Part shown: positions 13,726 through 16,555 of the stretch, in pieces
Position numbering within the stretch: the stretch's first letter is position 1
Layout: each line of letters starts with the position of its first letter
Source of the DNA: Actinomycetota bacterium
GTDB taxonomy: Bacteria > Actinomycetota > Acidimicrobiia > Acidimicrobiales > CADCSY01
Direction: 5' to 3'
Assembly (NCBI GenBank): GCA_019348335.1
Contig: JAHWJR010000013.1
Coordinates: 1 to 16,555, forward strand
Length of the DNA stretch: 16,555 nucleotides
Position numbers and translations under genes: made by a program
Notes under the pieces: model-generated
Seen by the model: only the letters and a program-made list of their open reading frames with translations
Database searches by the model: none
What the model was told of the DNA's origin: nothing

Positions 13726-14706
13726 TCAGGGTAGCGAACGCCCTGACGACCCACGACCGGGCGGTCCGGCGGCGCGCGGGTGGGCCAGCTCGTAGGCCTG
13801 GCGCAGCCGTTCGGTCGAGACCAGGGTGTAGACCTGCGTGGTCGAGACCGAGGCGTGCCCCAGCAGCTCCTGGACCACGCGGATGTCGGCCCCGTGGTCG
13901 AGCATGTGGGTGGCGCACGAGTGCCGCAGCACGTGGGGGGTGAGCCGATCGCCGAGCCCGACGCGGTCACCGTGGCCGCGGACGATGCGCCACGCCCCCT
14001 GGCGCGACAGCCGGCCTCCCCTGGCGTTGAGGAACACGGCGGCGGCATCGTCGCGCCGGGCCCATTGCTCGGGCACGAGGGCGCCCCGCCCCGACGGCGC
14101 CAGCCAGGCCGCCACGGCGTCGCTGGCCATGCCGGCCAGCGGCACGACCCGCTCGCGGGACCCCTTGCCGAGCGCCCGGAGGGCGCCCTGCTCGAGGTCG
14201 AGGTCGGGCAGCGACAGCCGGACCAGCTCGGAGATCCGCAGGCCGGCGCCGTAGAGCACCTCGAGGATGGCCCGGTCACGGCGGGCGATCGGGTCGTGGC
14301 CCACGACCGCACTGATGAGCGAGGTCACCTCCTCCTCGGTGAGGGCCTTGGGCAGTCCCTGCGGCACGCGGGGAGACTCCACGCCCAGCGCAGGATCGAG
14401 CGACAGGTGCCCCTCGTGGGCCAGGAAGCGGTGCAGCGACCGCACGGCCACCAGTGCCCGGGCGACCGACGACGGCGCCCTTCCCTGGCCGCGGAGGTGC
14501 CCGACGTAGCTCTCGACGCCGGCGGAGGTGACGTCGCCCAGCGACATCCCTCGGGCGGCCAGCCAACCCACGTAGGCCCGCAGGTCCCGCCGGTAGGCGC
14601 CAAGGGTGTTGGCGGAGCGTCCCTTCTCGACCACGAGCCAGGAGAGGAACTCCTCGGCCTCGATGGGCAGCTCCGGAAGAGGGGCGGGGGCGCCTTCGGC
14701 ACTCAC
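13726..14706 (-). CDS. xerD: tyrosine recombinase, XerC/XerD type
   Basis: Xer recombinases resolve chromosome dimers at dif. The 326-residue protein has an N-terminal SAM-like core-binding domain (about 15-100) and a catalytic domain with all expected residues: R157 (GLRISE), K181 (LGKGSRER), H258 and R261 (HVLRH), H284 (LLGHAS) and nucleophile Y293 (QVYTLV). An open frame runs further upstream inside ald, but the GTG at 14706 overlaps the ald stop by 4 bases and gives a normal N-terminus. Synteny with the actinobacterial xerD-scpAB region favours XerD, though C and D cannot be separated by eye. It is a housekeeping recombinase by context, with no integrase-type neighbours or att sites. Confidence 0.92.
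   Translation of the reverse strand: MSAEGAPAPLPELPIEAEEFLSWLVVEKGRSANTLGAYRRDLRAYVGWLAARGMSLGDVTSAGVESYVGHLRGQGRAPSSVARALVAVRSLHRFLAHEGHLSLDPALGVESPRVPQGLPKALTEEEVTSLISAVVGHDPIARRDRAILEVLYGAGLRISELVRLSLPDLDLEQGALRALGKGSRERVVPLAGMASDAVAAWLAPSGRGALVPEQWARRDDAAAVFLNARGGRLSRQGAWRIVRGHGDRVGLGDRLTPHVLRHSCATHMLDHGADIRVVQELLGHASVSTTQVYTLVSTERLRQAYELAHPRAAGPPGRGSSGRSLP
13728..13733 (-). promoter_or_regulatory. -10 hexamer (leaderless type) for the dksA-like gene
   Basis: TACCCT on the minus strand lies inside the last codons of xerD (it includes part of the TGA stop) and 6 bases before the GTG at 13721. It implies that the dksA-like gene can be transcribed apart from ald-xerD. Confidence 0.45.
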
Positions 14707-15818
14707 GGCTGGGCGGAGCTCGGAGCGTGGGCGCCGGTGCCCCGTCCGAGGGCCCTGGCCACCGCCGGGTTGACCAGCTGCCCGCCGGCGGTGTTGAGCC
14801 CGTGGCGCAGCGCAGGGTCGTGCTCGAGCGCCTCGGGCACGCCCAACTCGGCCAGGGCCAGGACGTAGGCCAGGGTGGCGTTGGTCAGGGCGTAGGTGGA
14901 GGTGTTGGGCACGGCGCCGGGGATGTTGCCGACCGCGTAGTGCAGCACCCCGTGGCGCTCGTAGACGGGATCGCTGTGCGTCGTCTCCCGAATGGTCTCC
15001 ACACAACCGCCCTGATCGACGGCCACGTCGACGATGACCGCCCCCGTGCGCATGCCGGCCACCATCTCCTCGGTCACCACCGTCGGGGCCCGCCCACCAG
15101 GCACGAGCACGGCTCCGACGACCAGGTCGGCCTCGGCCACCGCCCGCTCCACTGCACCCCGGTTCGAGCCGATGGTCATGATGCGGCCCTTGTGGATCTG
15201 GTCGACCCACCGCAGCCGGTCGATCCGCTTGTCGAGCAGGAGGACCTCGGCCTCCATGCCGGCGGCGATCCACGCCGCGTTCCAGCCGACGTTGCCGGCG
15301 CCCAGCACGACCACCCGGGCGGGGCGGACCCCGGGCGCCCCGCCCAGCAACACACCCCGTCCCCCGTTCTCGGCTTCCAGCCAGTGGGAGCCGATCTGGG
15401 GCGCCATGCGTCCCGCCACCTCGCTCATGGGGGCCAGCAGCGGCAGATCACCGCTGTCGAGCTGCACCGTCTCGTAGGCCAGGGCGGTCGTGCCCGCCGC
15501 CAGCAGGGCGTCGGCCACCTCGGGATAACCCGCCAGGTGCAGAAACGTGAACAGCACCAGGTCGGGGCGCAGGCGGGCGTACTCCTCGGGCTGGGGCTCT
15601 TTCACCTTCACCACCAGTTCGGCGCCCCAGGCCTCGTCCACGTCGACCAGGACGGCGCCGGCGACGGCGTACTCGTCGTCGTGGAGCGACGACCCCTCCC
15701 CCGCCCCCCGCTGCACCAGGACCCGGTGCCCGTGGACGGTGAGCTCGCGCACGCCCTCGGGGGTGATCGCCACCCGGCGCTCGTTGTCCTTCACCTCGGT
15801 GGGCACGCCGACGAGCAC
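14703..15818 (-). CDS. ald: alanine dehydrogenase (Ald)
   Basis: Ald interconverts L-alanine and pyruvate with ammonia and NAD, linking nitrogen and carbon metabolism. The 371-residue protein begins MLVGVPTEVKDNERRVA. It has the substrate-binding R15 and K73 (KVKEP), the catalytic H94 (FLHLAG), the NAD-binding GAGNVG (173-178) and the catalytic D268 (VDVAVDQGG). Length and motifs match the Mycobacterium enzyme, which is also near xerD in actinobacteria by general knowledge. The GTG at 15818 has TAGCGT 7 bases upstream and no ribosome site. It overlaps xerD by 4 bases, an odd functional pairing that probably reflects ancestral gene order. Its last 15 residues are low-complexity. Confidence 0.96.
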   Translation of the reverse strand: MLVGVPTEVKDNERRVAITPEGVRELTVHGHRVLVQRGAGEGSSLHDDEYAVAGAVLVDVDEAWGAELVVKVKEPQPEEYARLRPDLVLFTFLHLAGYPEVADALLAAGTTALAYETVQLDSGDLPLLAPMSEVAGRMAPQIGSHWLEAENGGRGVLLGGAPGVRPARVVVLGAGNVGWNAAWIAAGMEAEVLLLDKRIDRLRWVDQIHKGRIMTIGSNRGAVERAVAEADLVVGAVLVPGGRAPTVVTEEMVAGMRTGAVIVDVAVDQGGCVETIRETTHSDPVYERHGVLHYAVGNIPGAVPNTSTYALTNATLAYVLALAELGVPEALEHDPALRHGLNTAGGQLVNPAVARALGRGTGAHAPSSAQP

Positions 15819-15825
15819 GACGCCA

Positions 15826-15831
15826 ACGCTA
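15826..15831 (-). promoter_or_regulatory. -10 hexamer (leaderless type) for ald
   Basis: TAGCGT on the minus strand, 7 bases before the ald GTG at 15818. No -35 hexamer is seen, and there is no ribosome site. Confidence 0.5.
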
Positions 15832-15872
15832 GAGGCGCCGCAGGGTCACCGCCGGGCGGCTGCCAGTGCGGG

Positions 15873-15895
15873 GCCGGGCGACGGACGTGCCCGGC
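15873..15895 (-). terminator. GC hairpin after the 165-residue membrane protein gene
   Basis: A perfect 7-bp stem (GCCGGGC with GCCCGGC) closes a 9-base loop. It begins 7 bases past the stop of the upstream minus-strand gene and ahead of the ald promoter. There is no T-run, so it would be a non-canonical terminator; it may be only a chance GC palindrome. Confidence 0.3.
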
Positions 15896-15902
15896 GACCC
15901 CG

Positions 15903-16400
15903 TCAGTGGCTCACACGACCGACGGGGTTGGCTGGCCGCGGGCTGATGAGGGCGTCGGCGACGGCGCCCGTGACCAGCGAGTAGATCGCCTTGTGGAGCA
16001 CGTCGATGCGTCGTTCGAGGCTCGGCCAGCTCGGCGGGGGCGCGCCGGTCCCAGTGGCGTTCTCGAAGGTCTGGTCCGTCATGAGTCGCAGGCCGGTGTG
16101 GGCCAGCGACCAGCCCGGCCCCCGCAGGCCGCTGACGGCCCAGACGCCGCGGAGGGCTCCGAGGGTGATCCCCGTGCCCCAGTGCATGAGGTGGTTGGCC
16201 ACGGTGGGCTTCACCTGCTCGCCCGGGCGTCGGCCGACGAGCGCCAGCAGCGTCCGGCCGGGAACATAGGAGTTCGGGCGCCTGGTGGCCCCCTGCTCGA
16301 TCTTCTCACCCAGAGTCATCGCCGCCACACCGATCCCACCGGCGGCGGCCCCCAGTGCTGCTGCTCGTCCGATCACGGGCCCAGCACTACCCCCTACCAC
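15903..16400 (-). CDS. small integral membrane protein, function unknown
   Basis: This 165-residue protein has a Gly/Ala-rich hydrophobic N-terminus (about 7-30), then a polar segment with GEKIEQGATRRP (31-42) and SYVPGRT (44-50). A second, weaker hydrophobic region carries HLMHWGTGITLGALRG (70-85), and a helix near 133-152 follows. The HWGTG-x-LGALRG pattern resembles small actinobacterial membrane proteins that carry an HWxYG-like motif, but I cannot name a family and assign no role. The start is uncertain: the GTG at 16400 has neither a ribosome site nor a TANNNT hexamer at the usual spacing, and an in-frame GTG at 16376 is possible. A hairpin follows its stop. Confidence 0.65.
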   Translation of the reverse strand: MVGGSAGPVIGRAAALGAAAGGIGVAAMTLGEKIEQGATRRPNSYVPGRTLLALVGRRPGEQVKPTVANHLMHWGTGITLGALRGVWAVSGLRGPGWSLAHTGLRLMTDQTFENATGTGAPPPSWPSLERRIDVLHKAIYSLVTGAVADALISPRPANPVGRVSH

Positions 16401-16442
16401 ACCGTTTCAGCCGCCGGAGAGGAGCGATGCGCTCGACAGTGC

Positions 16443-16555
16443 TCAGGCGAAGCCGGGAGGAACCGCATACCCACCGCTGAGGGCGCCGACGACCCCGGCC
16501 ACGGCGATGGTGAGGGCGTCGGCATGGCGCCGCCCCACGACCTGGGCACCGACCG
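16443..16555 (-). CDS. C-terminal end of an unrecognised protein (runs off the window)
   Basis: An open frame of 36 codons ends with TGA at 16443-16445. Third positions are almost all G or C, as in the confirmed genes. The visible end is VGAQVVGRRHADAL, then a hydrophobic stretch TIAVAGVVGALSGGYA, then VPPGFA. The hydrophobic stretch could be a membrane helix or a buried strand-helix. Nothing identifies a family, and the rest of the gene lies beyond the right edge. It is 42 bases upstream of the 165-residue membrane protein on the same strand. Confidence 0.5.
   Translation of the reverse strand, partial: VGAQVVGRRHADALTIAVAGVVGALSGGYAVPPGFA

Noticed and set aside
13726..14706. Phage or integron integrase, marking a mobile island.
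   Set aside because: The recombinase sits by 4-base overlap in a housekeeping operon. There are no att repeats, excisionase or cargo genes, and the tRNA-Pro is more than 13 kb away with no repeated 3' end visible.
14707..15273. Upstream extension of the xerD frame.
   Set aside because: It lies within ald, is low-complexity, and Xer proteins of about 300-330 residues match the GTG at 14706.
16428..16481. Plus-strand ATG at 16428 with GGAGAGGAG upstream, opening a 17-codon frame.
   Set aside because: It is too short, Arg-rich, and overlaps the minus-strand coding end at 16443; the purine run is the only support.
1..16555. CRISPR array, insertion sequence, toxin-antitoxin or biosynthetic cluster.
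   Set aside because: No regularly spaced direct repeats, transposase motifs or accessory genes were seen; nearly every base belongs to recognised core genes with uniform composition.

Overview
The window is a dense, GC-rich stretch of bacterial chromosome made up almost entirely of housekeeping genes. Codon third positions are nearly all G or C, GTG starts are very common, the tRNA lacks an encoded CCA, Shine-Dalgarno sequences are largely missing, and many starts sit right behind a TANNNT hexamer. The gene set and order point to a deep-branching actinobacterium (Actinomycetota, possibly Acidimicrobiia-like). The phylum is an inference from gene order and composition, not from a marker phylogeny. 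I see no transposases, phage genes, CRISPR array or frameshifts.

Layout. At the left edge is tRNA-Pro(GGG), then a 70-residue zinc-ribbon membrane protein and a membrane-anchored SpoIIE/RsbU-type PP2C phosphatase, all on the minus strand. Next comes der (EngA, ribosome-assembly GTPase) overlapped by a PDZ/radical-SAM/DUF512 protein. Divergent from that pair is ispH on the plus strand. A long minus-strand run follows, in transcription order scpA, scpB, rluB, aroH, tyrA, aroA, cmk, plsC; it combines chromosome segregation, rRNA modification, the Tyr/Phe branch of the shikimate pathway, CDP synthesis and phospholipid acylation. Divergent from scpA is trpS on the plus strand, which converges on and overlaps a site-2 protease gene. 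A second minus-strand run reads ald, xerD, dksA-like, site-2 protease. The right edge has an unrecognised 165-residue membrane protein and the C-terminal 36 codons of another gene.

How it fits together. Six adjacent gene pairs share a 4-base GTGA/ATGA stop-start overlap, and tyrA/aroH overlap by 17 bases, so the two long runs look like translationally coupled operons. Where a gene instead begins after a gap, the start codon is usually preceded by TANNNT at 6-8 bases (zinc-ribbon gene, DUF512 gene, ispH, scpA, trpS, dksA-like, ald, and possibly cmk). That is the spacing expected when transcription starts at the start codon itself, that is, leaderless mRNA. This pattern decides several starts, notably ispH at 4340.

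No obviously undescribed multi-gene system is present. The items most worth a second look are the leaderless-start module, the nested inverted repeat between the scpA and trpS promoters, the back-to-back DUF512/ispH promoters, the Der-DUF512 coupling, and the small unknown membrane proteins at the two ends.
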